Source: an uncultured Methanobrevibacter sp. (GTDB lineage: Archaea > Methanobacteriota > Methanobacteria > Methanobacteriales > Methanobacteriaceae). From it: a stretch of 64,000 bases of DNA. Under the pieces are notes generated by a model that was not told the DNA's origin, made no database searches, and saw only the letters and a list, made by a program, of their open reading frames with translations. Each line of letters opens with the position of its first letter. Position 1 is the first letter of the stretch. The stretch is taken from positions 4,018 through 68,017 of the forward strand of contig NZ_OMWA01000019.1 of assembly GCF_900314615.1 (NCBI RefSeq), in the 5' to 3' direction. The position numbers and the translations under genes were made by a program. Of this stretch, positions 27,401 through 36,094 are shown one piece after another.

Positions 27401-30251
27401 TAGCCTGGAATTTTATGACATTGGAAGTCACTCTACTGGATTTGAATTGAGCTGAAATATCATATGTTCCTTCTTTATCAAAGGAGATGTTTAAAACAGC
27501 ATTTCCGTTTTCAACTTTGGCAAAGTAACTTTGACCGTTGATTGTGAATTCTACAAGACCGTCAATTGGATGGTTTACTCCATCAACAACATAATTTTGA
27601 GGAAGATTTAATTGAATATTGACTAAATCATTAACGTTAATGCTGCTGAAAGGATTGGAGCCTCCACCTAACTGGTCTACATCGATGGATATTTCATTTA
27701 AACTTTTTGAACGGGCGAATGCTTTTATACAAGCTACACCCTGAGCATTTTTATATAAATCATTCCAAGTAGAACCATCGGTACTGAAAAATGAAATGTC
27801 TTCACAGGAAATTATATTATCAATACCTTTTGCTGTACAAAGTGGGAAGTAAACCTGTCCTTCATTGAAAATCTTGATTGCAATTTCGAATGTGTCTCCT
27901 TTTTTCAAATTAACTTCTTTATCAAACGGAATTGTATAATATCCTTTATAATCAGAGGAGCCGTTCTGTGAAGTTACAAGTTCTCCGTTCAGGTAGACAT
28001 AAGCTGTGAAATTAGTAGGTTCATCAAAGTATGTTGAAAATGCAGACAATATTTCATCATTTTTAGCAGTGAACTTATTTTTTATATAAACTACGCCACC
28101 AGACAAGCTATGAAAATCGCTTTTTCCTGCAAAATCATACTGGTATACATTGCTGTACTCTCGCTCATCATCAAAGATGAATGTATAACCGTAGCTGATA
28201 GGCTGCTGGTAGGAAAGGTATCCGTAACCGTTATATCCCCAATCGGAACCCCAGCTGTTTTTAATTATCCATGCACCAAGTGCCTTATTTCCTAAAAAGT
28301 CACTACTGGTGAATTCATCATCCCATCCGACAATGGTAACTGCGTGACCCTGATTTGCAGATAAATCAATACCGATTGAAACAGCACCATATTTCAATAC
28401 TGCCTTTTTGATTTCGTCATTGTCATAGAAATTTTTCCGCTCAGGCAAAATGCAGACATTCTGAACATGGATTAAAGAATCAAATATTTTAGATATTGCT
28501 GAGTGATCATCATAAACATCATATTCGTCATATATCGGACCGAACCAGCTTGCAAGATAAGCTATAAACATATAGAGGTTTCCACCGTTGTTTACTCCAG
28601 CATCCAAATCAAACAGGGAATATTCTGACATCAGGTTTTTAACGTTTTCTTCAGAAAAATCATAAGCAATTCCGGTTGCTTTTTTAATGCATGCTTCCAA
28701 TGTGGCAATACCTGAAAATGCCCAACAGTTTCCTCCCTGAATCTGGTCTTTGACCGGAGTAATATATCCGTATTTTCTTGAATCGTAAAATGTTGGTATA
28801 ACTTCAATTGATTCCGGTGAGAATTTAATTACAGGAACTGATTCATAATAATCAATATTATAAACATTTCCATATACTAAAAGAACATAAGTGTTATCAT
28901 AAGTGTTTCCATTTTCTGTGACCTTAACATTATCTCCGTCAATAAATACGATTACTCCTTCATCAGCTTTTGAATCGACAAACTGGTTGTTTGATAATTC
29001 GAATGAATCTGAAAATCTGTTAAATATGCTTCCTCCGGTTTCAGCCTGGGTTTTGTTGAAGATATTTTTTGAAAGGACAATGTTTCCGTACATATTGTAG
29101 ATAGAACCGCCGTAATATTCAGCATGGTTATTTATGAATTTGGTATTGGTAACTGTTGAATTAGATTTTAAGTTACAGATTGCTCCTCCAAAATCGGAAT
29201 AACCGTCTGTGAATGTGGAATCAGCAATATTTAATGTTATTCCAGTGGAATATATTGCACCACCTGCATCACCTAATGACTTATAATTAGTAAATATGAC
29301 ATTGTTGATGTCTAATCTGCCTGAAAATGCAGCAATTACACCACCGAAACTATTAGATTGAGATTTAGTAAACTGAGAATCTTTCAAATACAGGTCAGTT
29401 GAATTGGAATATATTACACCACCATATTTGGAATTAGTAAGTTCAAATGAGGACTTAATAATTTTGAAATTGGATTTAATACTGTAAATTGCACCTCCAA
29501 AGTTGCTTGCAGTGGAATTGTAAAATTTACAGTTTTGAATGTTTGCAATAGTATTATATGCAGCTATAACTCCACCTGACAATGCAATATTGTTTTTAAA
29601 ATCACAATTTGTTAAATTTAAAGTAGTCTTTTTATTTGAAGGAGTGTCACAGATAATTACTCCACCATATGAAGAATCATAGTATTTGGACACATATGAA
29701 TAAGACAAACTTGGCATATTATCAGGATTAAAACCTACACTGTCCTGGAATACAACATTCTCAGCTATCAGATTAGCCTGATTGTTAATGTGAACACCTA
29801 TCATTGTTAAGTTTTTCAAAACAAAATAAGAATTATCAGTAACAGTAAAATCAAACTTGTGTGATAAGCCAGACTGCAAAATAGTATTTTCGGAACCTAT
29901 AAATGTTGTCGGATATTTTGAAGAAGAATAAATTGAGTTTGCCTCAGAAATAGTATACACACCATCAGCGAAATAAACTGTATCACCGTAATTTATCCTG
30001 TCAGCTTTATAAACTTTATATGGATTTGATTGGGAACCATCTCCATCACTACTAGCAGATGCATCAAAGTAAACCGCAGAAGTGGACAATGAACTGCTTG
30101 CCTGCAGATTCGTATCATTTACATCATTTCCGGTTACTTGAAGCACCTGTACATCTGTTTCATCTGTTATGTCATTTGCAAAAACGCCTGAGACTGTAAA
30201 CATCAGACATATTACCATGCAAATTAATAACATTATCTTTTTACTTTTCAT
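24402..30251 (-). CDS. Giant secreted protein: beta-helix, papain protease, Ig repeats
   Basis: 1949 residues from ATG 30251 (GGTG upstream; the GTG at 30260 is not needed). Order: signal peptide; parallel beta-helix repeats, ~60-460, with recurring GGAIYS/GGVIY turns; C1A papain-like protease, ~480-690, with Gln503, Cys509 (GGNCWAFSG), His636 (GHAVTIVGWDDEF) and Asn665 (IIKNSWGSDWGY), i.e. a complete catalytic set; a lectin-like beta domain, ~700-850; then about ten Ig-like repeats recognisable by TD-x-x-G turns, ending in a Lys-rich repeat (KVTKKVKITVK). No C-terminal anchor is seen; the basic repeats may bind the wall. An adhesin-like protein with protease, perhaps acting on host, diet or neighbour proteins. 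Confidence 0.9.
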   Translation of the reverse strand: MKSKKIMLLICMVICLMFTVSGVFANDITDETDVQVLQVTGNDVNDTNLQASSSLSTSAVYFDASASSDGDGSQSNPYKVYKADRINYGDTVYFADGVYTISEANSIYSSSKYPTTFIGSENTILQSGLSHKFDFTVTDNSYFVLKNLTMIGVHINNQANLIAENVVFQDSVGFNPDNMPSLSYSYVSKYYDSSYGGVIICDTPSNKKTTLNLTNCDFKNNIALSGGVIAAYNTIANIQNCKFYNSTASNFGGAIYSIKSNFKIIKSSFELTNSKYGGVIYSNSTDLYLKDSQFTKSQSNSFGGVIAAFSGRLDINNVIFTNYKSLGDAGGAIYSTGITLNIADSTFTDGYSDFGGAICNLKSNSTVTNTKFINNHAEYYGGSIYNMYGNIVLSKNIFNKTQAETGGSIFNRFSDSFELSNNQFVDSKADEGVIVFIDGDNVKVTENGNTYDNTYVLLVYGNVYNIDYYESVPVIKFSPESIEVIPTFYDSRKYGYITPVKDQIQGGNCWAFSGIATLEACIKKATGIAYDFSEENVKNLMSEYSLFDLDAGVNNGGNLYMFIAYLASWFGPIYDEYDVYDDHSAISKIFDSLIHVQNVCILPERKNFYDNDEIKKAVLKYGAVSIGIDLSANQGHAVTIVGWDDEFTSSDFLGNKALGAWIIKNSWGSDWGYNGYGYLSYQQPISYGYTFIFDDEREYSNVYQYDFAGKSDFHSLSGGVVYIKNKFTAKNDEILSAFSTYFDEPTNFTAYVYLNGELVTSQNGSSDYKGYYTIPFDKEVNLKKGDTFEIAIKIFNEGQVYFPLCTAKGIDNIISCEDISFFSTDGSTWNDLYKNAQGVACIKAFARSKSLNEISIDVDQLGGGSNPFSSINVNDLVNIQLNLPQNYVVDGVNHPIDGLVEFTINGQSYFAKVENGNAVLNISFDKEGTYDISAQFKSSRVTSNVIKFQANVVKTPQADLVIQANDVSKFYGASGNYAVTLTNDGKALSGANVRILVNGKEYTVAKSDANGQIVRDLNLTVGTYQISAVYGGKVATSKFTVLSTIVTNDLTQEYGDSQISASFLNTDGNALTNAKVTFDIDLYGVNAQFNTKADAITDAAGGASSKVSLPVSKYLVSVSNPVTGEKKQFLLDIMPVDTSCILSITQSGSSVTFNAFIDTNATLTVMTRFEKNNPHVNFVIGDKVYKANANYTRINDENRIVAYASYTLANAFANGDYTVSAIFSGDGNFKVSSDTREFSVTENPYTLSSSDFLGYYGSAGTIATILKKETENGKVKWVGVKGEVVYATIGNIKYNATTDENGQAIFRPDLEVGEYVVLFEYKGQSLMKYLFVESTIDMDDLSGQYLDSKVEATFNYYVGTDLKPLENKDVKFIVNGKEYGAVTDEYGYASADVDLPVGTHTVTAVNLYNGEKKQSKITIFKTTPTLSISKSKRGDSVFITASFTQTSAVGNVIFTMGSNKYVTIIEGGQAILALIVLDEGSYDVYANYIGDPNFNNIMSETMNFTYEHTNYTITAPIVTKYYGGSEKFAVTLTNFNNPVSGETVTVTIADKVYNITTDSRGVATLNEKLNPGTYSVYCSFDDKTVFSEITVKSTITVTSSTEDVSYSKLSAEFRDTNGNLIKNTQVTFKVGNQEYKQTTSSEGIATFEPTLDKGEYTVSAVNPVTGEIKDSKLVITKSTPTFDVSVVKKDGVNVLKVVLPKAATGVVEFVFDNGELYEIPLEGGECILDGIDPGEYQVKVTYNGNDAYNPVSKSTPFTVYRIASVLTASGVTTTYGTSKKIVMTLKDTRGNILAGSIITVKLNNKVYPAVISSEGDAEITVPASLGAKTYYAEITYAGEDNIDGITKTVKVVVKKATPKLTAAKKTFKVKDKTKKYVVTLKTNKNKVYKKQKITIKVNGKTYKATTNTKGQATFKLTKLTKKGAFTAVVTYSGNSNFNKVTKKVKITVK

Positions 30252-30260
30252 TAAAAACAC

Positions 30261-30485
30261 CGGAATTTTATTTGAAAATTATATTTTCTGAATATTATAC
30301 ACTTATTTTTGTTATTATACATATATTAATGTAATTGAAAAAAAAGCTCAAAAACCTATGTAAAAATATTATTTTTTCAAATATCAATTAAATACGGACA
30401 TATGTTAGAGAAACATAATTTTAGACAATATTCAAAAAAAATCAATGAATATCAAAAAAGTAACCTAATTTTAAACTTAAGAATT
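30261..30485. other. AT-rich promoter region of the giant adhesin
   Basis: Spacer of about 225 bases containing the minus-strand promoter of the adhesin. No reading frame or repeat was recognised in it. Confidence 0.4.
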
Positions 30486-30513
30486 AAAAAAAAGTAAATC
30501 CCAAAAAGGGATT
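30486..30513 (-). terminator. Hairpin-T terminator after the alpha/beta hydrolase
   Basis: AATCCC (30497-30502) / GGGATT (30508-30513), followed on the minus strand by an eight-T run. Confidence 0.65.
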
Positions 30514-31486
30514 ATAAATTTTTGCTGTAAAACTCTGCAATCTTATCAAAAGGTATTACATCAGTTTTATAGTACAAATCGGTGTGGACTGCATCAGGAA
30601 TAATCATCAGTTCCTTGTTGTCCCCTGTCAGTTTTGCAAATTCATCTTCTGAGAAATATCTTGAGTGAGCCTTTTCACCGTGAATCATCAAAATCGGAGT
30701 TCTAATCTCATCTGAGTATGCAATTATAGGCTGTGAGATGAATGACATGCATCCTGTTACATTCCATCCGTCATTTGAACCAGGGGATCTTGGATGATAT
30801 CCTAACTCCTTGATGTAGAAGTTGTGATAGTCAACTACAAATTGAGGCAAATCGTCAGTGAGCTCTTTAATTACTCCACCTGCCCTTGCATATTCGCCGT
30901 TTTTATAGTCTTCAGTCCTCTGATTGTTTAAAGCCACTTTCATTTCATATCTTGCATCTGCATTGTCATCTGCATCATAGTATCCTTTTGCGTTGATACG
31001 TGTCATGTTATACATTGTTGATGTTACAGTTGCCTTGATACGTGTATCGATGGATGCTGCATTTAAGGCCATTCCTCCCCATCCGCAGACACCGCAGATT
31101 CCGATTCTTTCAGAGTCTACATCATCATGAGTTGCCAAAAAGTCAACTGCAGCCTGAAAGTCTTCAGTGTTGATGTCGGGAGATGCCATAAAACGAGGAT
31201 GGCCACCGCTTTCACCGGTAAATGAAGGGTCAAAAGCTATTGTTAAAAATCCATATTCAGCTAAAGTCTGTGCATATAAACCTGAAACCTGTTCTTTAAC
31301 AGCACCGAATGGTCCGCAGCATGCAACAGCTGGCAGTTTACCATCTGCATTTAAAGGTTTGTACAAGTCTGCAGCTAATGTAATTCCATATCTGTTAACA
31401 AAGGTTACCTTTTCATGATGTACTTTATCGGATTTTGGAAATACCTTATCCCATTCTTCGCATAATTCTAGTTTTTCACATTTCAT
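30512..31486 (-). CDS. Alpha/beta hydrolase (YcjY/dienelactone-hydrolase-like)
   Basis: 324 residues from ATG 31486, with AGTGAT upstream. The nucleophile elbow reads GICGVCGWGGMALNA, so the expected serine is a cysteine, as in dienelactone hydrolase and YcjY-type relatives. The oxyanion region is VACCGPFG; an acid candidate is in ILMIHGEKAHSR and the catalytic histidine in IPDAVHTDLYY. Cytoplasmic, no signal peptide. Substrate unknown. A similar family is annotated as cell-wall or xenobiotic esterases. Confidence 0.85.
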   Translation of the reverse strand: MKCEKLELCEEWDKVFPKSDKVHHEKVTFVNRYGITLAADLYKPLNADGKLPAVACCGPFGAVKEQVSGLYAQTLAEYGFLTIAFDPSFTGESGGHPRFMASPDINTEDFQAAVDFLATHDDVDSERIGICGVCGWGGMALNAASIDTRIKATVTSTMYNMTRINAKGYYDADDNADARYEMKVALNNQRTEDYKNGEYARAGGVIKELTDDLPQFVVDYHNFYIKELGYHPRSPGSNDGWNVTGCMSFISQPIIAYSDEIRTPILMIHGEKAHSRYFSEDEFAKLTGDNKELMIIPDAVHTDLYYKTDVIPFDKIAEFYSKNL

Positions 31487-31625
31487 AATTATCACTTACA
31501 TTTTAATTTAGGAGAGATAATATTTAAAATGTTGTATTTTACAACAAATTATAAATAATAAAAAATAACAAGAACGCAGCAATATTGAAATTAAAGAGTT
31601 AAATTGACTTTAATTAAAACAAATC

Positions 31626-31636
31626 TTTTATATAAT
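31626..31636 (+). promoter_or_regulatory. TATA-like box before the Rpn-like gene
   Basis: TTTTATATAAT at 31626-31636 lies about 65 bases before the start codon, a plausible archaeal TATA element giving a leader of about 40 bases. Confidence 0.4.
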
Positions 31637-31699
31637 ACTTATTACAAATTTTTAAGCAATAATATGGTTTAAATATGAAAATAAAAAGTTGGTGATTAA

Positions 31700-32566
31700 A
31701 TGAGTATTGAAAATCAGAAAAACCGTGATTTGTTTTTAAAAATTTGTTTCATGTATTTCTTGAATAATATATTAAATGTTTTAGATATAGATGAAGAAAT
31801 AGACGATATTCTTCCAACAGAATTAATAACTGTCGATAAGAAAGGAAGATTAAAAATATTCGATGATTTACAAGATTTTAGAGTATCCACAAAATCAGGT
31901 AAAATCATCATATTCGAGTTCAAAAAGAATACACTTAGAAGTGATGATTTACAACAACTGTACAACTATTACAAAAGAACTTATTGTAAAGAAAAAACAG
32001 ACATAATTGCAATACTTATTGTAATTTCTAAAGAGGGTAAAATAACAGAATATAAAGAACTTGATATAACATATCACCCAAGAATAATTAAAACCAAAAA
32101 AATCAACAAACAAGAAGATTTAAAAATTATTAGGGACAAATTTGAAAATAATGAAATATTGACTTCAATGCAATGCTCATTATTAATTACTTTTCCATTA
32201 TTTGAATTAAATGAAAAAGAATCGAAAATCGTTGAAGAAATGTGCAATAATATCAAATTCAAAAAACATTGTATTCCAAAAGAAAAAATAGATGAAATTA
32301 TCATGGCAATGTATTTAAATATTCTGGAATACATTGAACCAGACAAAATAGATAACTTGATGGAGATGATTGAAGTGACAACCAGAACCGAAGGCGTAAT
32401 TGCAAAAATGAAAAGAGAAGAAAGAAATATTGGTAAAAATAATGGTATAACCCAAGGTGAAAGAAACATCATATTGGAATTGTTAAAAAAATATTCACTT
32501 ACAGAAGTTTCCTCAATGATAGAAAAAGATGAAAGTGAAATAAGAAAAATAGTTGGAATAGATTAG
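31700..32566 (+). CDS. Rpn-like PD-(D/E)XK nuclease
   Basis: 288 residues, GGTGAT upstream. The nuclease core is read from LPTELITVDKKGRL, then DDLQDFRVSTKSG and IIIFEFKKN: an acidic residue followed by the ExK strand of PD-(D/E)XK enzymes. The C-terminus is a charged tail with a helix-turn-helix-like end (LTEVSSMIEKDESEIRKIVG), as in Rpn recombination-promoting nucleases. Rpn proteins promote RecA-independent recombination or act in phage defence; which applies here is unknown. A second, frameshifted relative lies at 55502. Confidence 0.7.
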   Translation: MSIENQKNRDLFLKICFMYFLNNILNVLDIDEEIDDILPTELITVDKKGRLKIFDDLQDFRVSTKSGKIIIFEFKKNTLRSDDLQQLYNYYKRTYCKEKTDIIAILIVISKEGKITEYKELDITYHPRIIKTKKINKQEDLKIIRDKFENNEILTSMQCSLLITFPLFELNEKESKIVEEMCNNIKFKKHCIPKEKIDEIIMAMYLNILEYIEPDKIDNLMEMIEVTTRTEGVIAKMKREERNIGKNNGITQGERNIILELLKKYSLTEVSSMIEKDESEIRKIVGID

Positions 32567-32589
32567 AATTTAATCTAATCTACTTTTTT
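32559..32589 (+). terminator. Hairpin-T terminator after the Rpn-like gene
   Basis: TAGATTA (32559-32565) / TAATCTA (32571-32577), then a seven-T run. It overlaps the stop codon. Confidence 0.55.
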
Positions 32590-32592
32590 TGT

Positions 32593-33135
32593 TTAAAATT
32601 TTAAGCCTAATTCATAAGCTTCTTTTAATTTGTCTTCCTGTTCTTCAGCTACAATTCCTGCAGGGCCTGCTGAACCTGCATCTACATGACCAATAACTTC
32701 ATATCCCATGAATGTGAATGGTGAGAATTTGGTAAGTTCAATATAATCTGCATAGGTTCCTTCAGGCTGATTTTCAGTAAATATCAATGCTGCTTTTCCG
32801 GATAAGCTTTTATCAGGGTTTTGGCCGATTGCATAGAATCTGTCAATGATCAGTTTACCTTGAGCAGTCATCTGACCGTAGTAGATTGGTGTTGCAAATA
32901 TTACACCGTCAGCTGATACTAAATCATCGATAATTTTGTTTCCGTCGTCAGCTCTTACGCATTCAGGATTTTCAGCACAGTACATGCATGCTTTACATGG
33001 TGCGATATCACAGCCTTCGAGGAAGTATTTTACTACTTCGCCGCCGTTTTCTTCAATACCTTTAATCATTTCATCCATTAATACGTCGCAGTTTCCGCCT
33101 TTACGTGGGCTTGCTTGAAGTGCTACAATTTTCAT
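32593..33135 (-). CDS. Iron-sulfur flavoprotein (flavodoxin-like)
   Basis: 180 residues. An FMN-binding flavodoxin fold opens with LQASPRKGGNCDVLMDEM and has the phosphate/flavin loop ATPIYYGQMTAQGK. Between them CKACMYCAENPEC carries the compact cysteine set of the archaeal Isf family, which binds a 4Fe-4S cluster. Isf proteins reduce oxygen and peroxide or pass electrons from ferredoxin. Its promoter lies in the region shared with the divergent nuclease gene. Confidence 0.88.
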   Translation of the reverse strand: MKIVALQASPRKGGNCDVLMDEMIKGIEENGGEVVKYFLEGCDIAPCKACMYCAENPECVRADDGNKIIDDLVSADGVIFATPIYYGQMTAQGKLIIDRFYAIGQNPDKSLSGKAALIFTENQPEGTYADYIELTKFSPFTFMGYEVIGHVDAGSAGPAGIVAEEQEDKLKEAYELGLKF

Positions 33136-33228
33136 TTTTTATACTCTCCGATTAATAAAGTGAACAAAATCTCACTAATTATATTTTATACAAACTTATT
33201 TAAAATATTTTTTACAAAAATTTAACCT

Positions 33229-33951
33229 ATGAAATTATCCAAATCAAAAGTCAACACATATCTCAAATGTCCGCGTGAGTTCAAGTTTCAGTATATTGAT
33301 GAAATTGAAATGAAACCGAACAAGTATATGGCACTTGGAAGCGATGTTCATCTGATAGCTGAAAAGTTTACAGACAAATTTGAGGACAATCTGGACGATG
33401 TGGATATTCAAAACGAACTGATTAAAGTTGCCAATGAATTGGATATAGGATATGGTCTTGATGAACATATTGACAATTTAGGACTCTTTTTTAAGGAAGT
33501 CTTTGTTGACAGGGACTATAAGTTATTTTCTAATGAGGAATATCTCCTTGACAAGAAAAACAGGTTTTCCGGAATCTGTGATATCATATTGGAAGATGAA
33601 AACGGAAAGCTTACTGTAATAGACTACAAGACAAGCAATTCAAATTCCTTTTCAAAGTACCGTCTGGAGCTTTGCTACTATAAGTTACTTGTTGAAAATG
33701 TCTACCACAAACAGGTAAATAAAGTTGGAGTGTTTTTTACAAAAAACGGACGTTTAAGACTTCTTGATGTATGTGAAGAGGAAAACAAGCGCAAGAATTT
33801 ATGTTATTCTGAAATTGATGATGCAGTCGATACCCTTCATGAAGTACGTGAAAAAATCAACAGAAAAGAGTTTCCGGCTAAAAAACAATACTTATGCAGG
33901 TACTGTACCTACAGACACCTGTGTGATGATGAATTTTATTTTTTCCGATGA
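33229..33951 (+). CDS. Cas4/RecB-like PD-(D/E)XK nuclease with Fe-S cysteines
   Basis: 240 residues. KLSKSKVNTYLKCPREFKF opens the fold with the first cysteine; GSDVHLIAEKF provides the conserved His; GICDIILEDENG and LTVIDYKTS give the D...DxK active-site strands; CRYCTYRHLC closes the Fe-S site, so four cysteines are present. It resembles AddB/RecB C-terminal nucleases and Cas4. No cas genes or repeats are near, so a DNA-repair role is more likely than CRISPR adaptation. Confidence 0.88.
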   Translation: MKLSKSKVNTYLKCPREFKFQYIDEIEMKPNKYMALGSDVHLIAEKFTDKFEDNLDDVDIQNELIKVANELDIGYGLDEHIDNLGLFFKEVFVDRDYKLFSNEEYLLDKKNRFSGICDIILEDENGKLTVIDYKTSNSNSFSKYRLELCYYKLLVENVYHKQVNKVGVFFTKNGRLRLLDVCEEENKRKNLCYSEIDDAVDTLHEVREKINRKEFPAKKQYLCRYCTYRHLCDDEFYFFR

Positions 33952-33986
33952 AAAAAAAGAAAAAGAGAGTTAATTTTCATTAACTC
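33952..33986 (-). terminator. Hairpin-T terminator of the small degraded gene
   Basis: Perfect 8-bp stem GAGTTAAT (33967-33974) / ATTAACTC (33979-33986), followed on the minus strand by T-rich sequence. It could also stop plus-strand transcripts of the nuclease gene. Confidence 0.55.
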
Positions 33987-34148
33987 ATGAAGTAAAGATT
34001 GAAAAGAATGCAATATTGCTGTAATCTCCTTTTTCAGAAGCCTCAACTATTTTTCGAGCCATATTTGCACTTTTAGATATGAATTTGGTGTAAATCTGTA
34101 TAAAAAAACTAAAATTATTGAAATAATGAATAACCTTTTGCTTTTCGT
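33985..34148 (-). pseudogene. Degraded small membrane protein gene
   Basis: On the minus strand a near-perfect ribosome site, AAAGGAGGTGA, precedes ACG (34148) where an ATG would fit. The frame then reads K-S-K-R followed by FIISIILVFL, a signal or membrane helix, up to a seven-T run near 34100-34106. After a shift of frame it continues YTKFISKSANMARKIVEASE and ends in FFSIFTS just at a terminator. I infer a 54-residue secreted or membrane peptide gene that lost its start codon and has a 1-base frameshift. A non-ATG start plus sequencing error is the alternative. Confidence 0.5.
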
Positions 34149-34264
34149 ATTTTCACCTCCTTTTAAATCAATCAGTAAAACATATTACAATCCATATATA
34201 AAACTTACGGAAAAGGAAGCATTTTTTAAATAAAAGCATTAAAATGAATATAATTAACTAAGAC

Positions 34265-34331
34265 ACTATTTAGTTTAGTTGTAAACTATTTAGTGAATTA
34301 GTAAACTAATTAGTCTACTAAGAAACTAATT
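34265..34331. repeat. 20-bp tandem repeat, about 3.3 copies
   Basis: Three 20-base units begin at 34265, 34285 and 34305, each with the pattern ACTAWTTAGT followed by ten looser bases, and a partial unit ACTAATT. The unit length is about two helical turns. It lies downstream of nhaC and upstream of the small degraded gene, so it could be an operator array or a transcript-end feature. Confidence 0.75.
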
Positions 34332-34354
34332 TTTTAAAAAAAAAATAATAAAGT

Positions 34355-36094
34355 TTAGGAAGTGGCCTCTTCCTCAACTTCATCAAAATCGACTTTCTCA
34401 CCAAGTATCCTAAGACCGATAAACATTGCTACAACACCTAGCGGAATGCAGATGAACCATGGAACACCGAATCCTGCAGGCAGGTAACCTAACACTATAG
34501 CAATTACAGCTACGAATATTGCATAGTAGATTTGTGTTTGTACGTGGTCTATATGGTTACAGCTTGTTCCCATTGATGAGAGAATTGTTGTATCTGAAAT
34601 AGGTGAACAGTGGTCTCCGAAAATTGCTCCAGTCAGCACTCCACTGGTACAGACGATAGTAAAGCTCATATCACCTGAACTTACCGCCCATCCGAGCGGA
34701 ATAGCCAGAGGCATAAGAATACTCATTGTACCGTATGCTGTACCAGTTGCAAAGGAAATCAATGCACCTAAAATAAAGATAAGTGTCGGTACGATAAATG
34801 CAGGTATTGAACCGCTCAGGATTCCTACCAGATAATCAGCAGTTCCGACCTCACCGATTACAGCACCGAGGGACCATGCAAGAAGAAGTATTACACCGGT
34901 AATAACGATGGTTTTCATACCGCCGATCCATTCGGATATTGCATCTTCAATGGTAAGTATCTTTTCACCGACTGCCATAACTATTGCAACGATTGATGCT
35001 AAAAGTGCAGCCTGGAAAAGTGCAACAGATGCATCTGAAGCTGACAATGCTTCAAATATACCATTGAATGATAATGGGGATGTTTTCATCAGAGTTATGA
35101 GAGCCTGATCTTCTCCGCCTAAAATTGAGGTGTATCCGCTCCAGTAAAATGCGATAAGTGCTCCTACAATCAGTGTAAGAATAGGTATGACAGCGTTCCA
35201 TACTGAAAGTTTGATTCCTTCAACAGGTTTTACTTCATCAAAACCAGGTGCTTCTGCAACAACAACAGGTTCGTCATCTTTTCTGGCACGTGCCTTCTGT
35301 TCTGCCTTTTTCATCGGACCGAATTCATATAGGGTAGCTGCTGAAATTACAATAAATAAAAGGATAAATATATTGTAGAACCTATATGGTATGGTCTGCA
35401 GGAATATTCCAAAACCTGTTGCATTTGATACTCCGACTGACTGGAAACCGGCAGCGATAAGACTTATTTCAAGACCGATCCATGTTGAAATAATAGCAAT
35501 ACCTGCCACAGGAGCAGCAGTTGCGTCAACTACAAATGCCAGTTTCTCTCTAGATACTTTAAGTTTGTCCATTACAGGTCTCATGATTGGACCTACGATT
35601 AAGGAGTTTGCATAATCGTCAAAGAATACACATAATCCTAATAACCAAGTGAATAATTGAGCTTTTCTAGGAGTGTTGGCTCTTTTAGCAAATGAATCTG
35701 CAAGAGCTTTTGCCCCACCCATTTTTGTAATCAGCTGGATTACTCCACCGATAAGCAGACATTGAAGAATAATACCTGCATTCCATGGGTCAGCCATACA
35801 GGTGATTACCTGTGAAGCCAGATTAAGGAACGCATTTACGATAGTGGAAATGATATTGATGTCATTTGCACATAACATAAACTCTCCAACGAAAACACCT
35901 ATAAACAATGATAAAATTGTTTCTTTTGTTATAAATGCCAATATAATAGCTACAAGAGGTGGCAATAATGTCAATATTCCAAATCTTACAGAATTATCGG
36001 CATCTGCAGGTGTTTGAGAAATCCATAAAGATAAAACAAAAAGAAGTATTATTGAAACAGCAACAATTAATCCCATTCTTATTTTATCATCCAT
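34355..36094 (-). CDS. nhaC: Na+/H+ antiporter, NhaC family
   Basis: 579 residues with about 12 or more hydrophobic helices and an N-terminal extension typical of the larger NhaC-like group. Recognisable stretches: FDDYANSLIVGPIMRPVMDK, with the paired acidic residues before an Asn, ATAAPVAGIAIISTWIGLE, and AIFGDHCSPISDTTILSSMG near the C-terminus. It exchanges sodium for protons or amino acids across the membrane and so links to the sodium-driven methanogen bioenergetics. Monocistronic, with a long AT-rich upstream region. Confidence 0.92.
   Translation of the reverse strand: MDDKIRMGLIVAVSIILLFVLSLWISQTPADADNSVRFGILTLLPPLVAIILAFITKETILSLFIGVFVGEFMLCANDINIISTIVNAFLNLASQVITCMADPWNAGIILQCLLIGGVIQLITKMGGAKALADSFAKRANTPRKAQLFTWLLGLCVFFDDYANSLIVGPIMRPVMDKLKVSREKLAFVVDATAAPVAGIAIISTWIGLEISLIAAGFQSVGVSNATGFGIFLQTIPYRFYNIFILLFIVISAATLYEFGPMKKAEQKARARKDDEPVVVAEAPGFDEVKPVEGIKLSVWNAVIPILTLIVGALIAFYWSGYTSILGGEDQALITLMKTSPLSFNGIFEALSASDASVALFQAALLASIVAIVMAVGEKILTIEDAISEWIGGMKTIVITGVILLLAWSLGAVIGEVGTADYLVGILSGSIPAFIVPTLIFILGALISFATGTAYGTMSILMPLAIPLGWAVSSGDMSFTIVCTSGVLTGAIFGDHCSPISDTTILSSMGTSCNHIDHVQTQIYYAIFVAVIAIVLGYLPAGFGVPWFICIPLGVVAMFIGLRILGEKVDFDEVEEEATS

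Noticed and set aside
32074..32472. Minus-strand frame of 132 codons inside the Rpn-like gene
   Set aside because: Antisense; hydrophobic only because the coding strand is Lys/Glu-rich.
33229..33951. Cas4 of a CRISPR adaptation module
   Set aside because: The nuclease has the fold but no cas1/cas2 or array lies within the window.
34265..34331. CRISPR-like array
   Set aside because: Tandem repeats without spacers and too short; not CRISPR. The same holds for 55385-55433.
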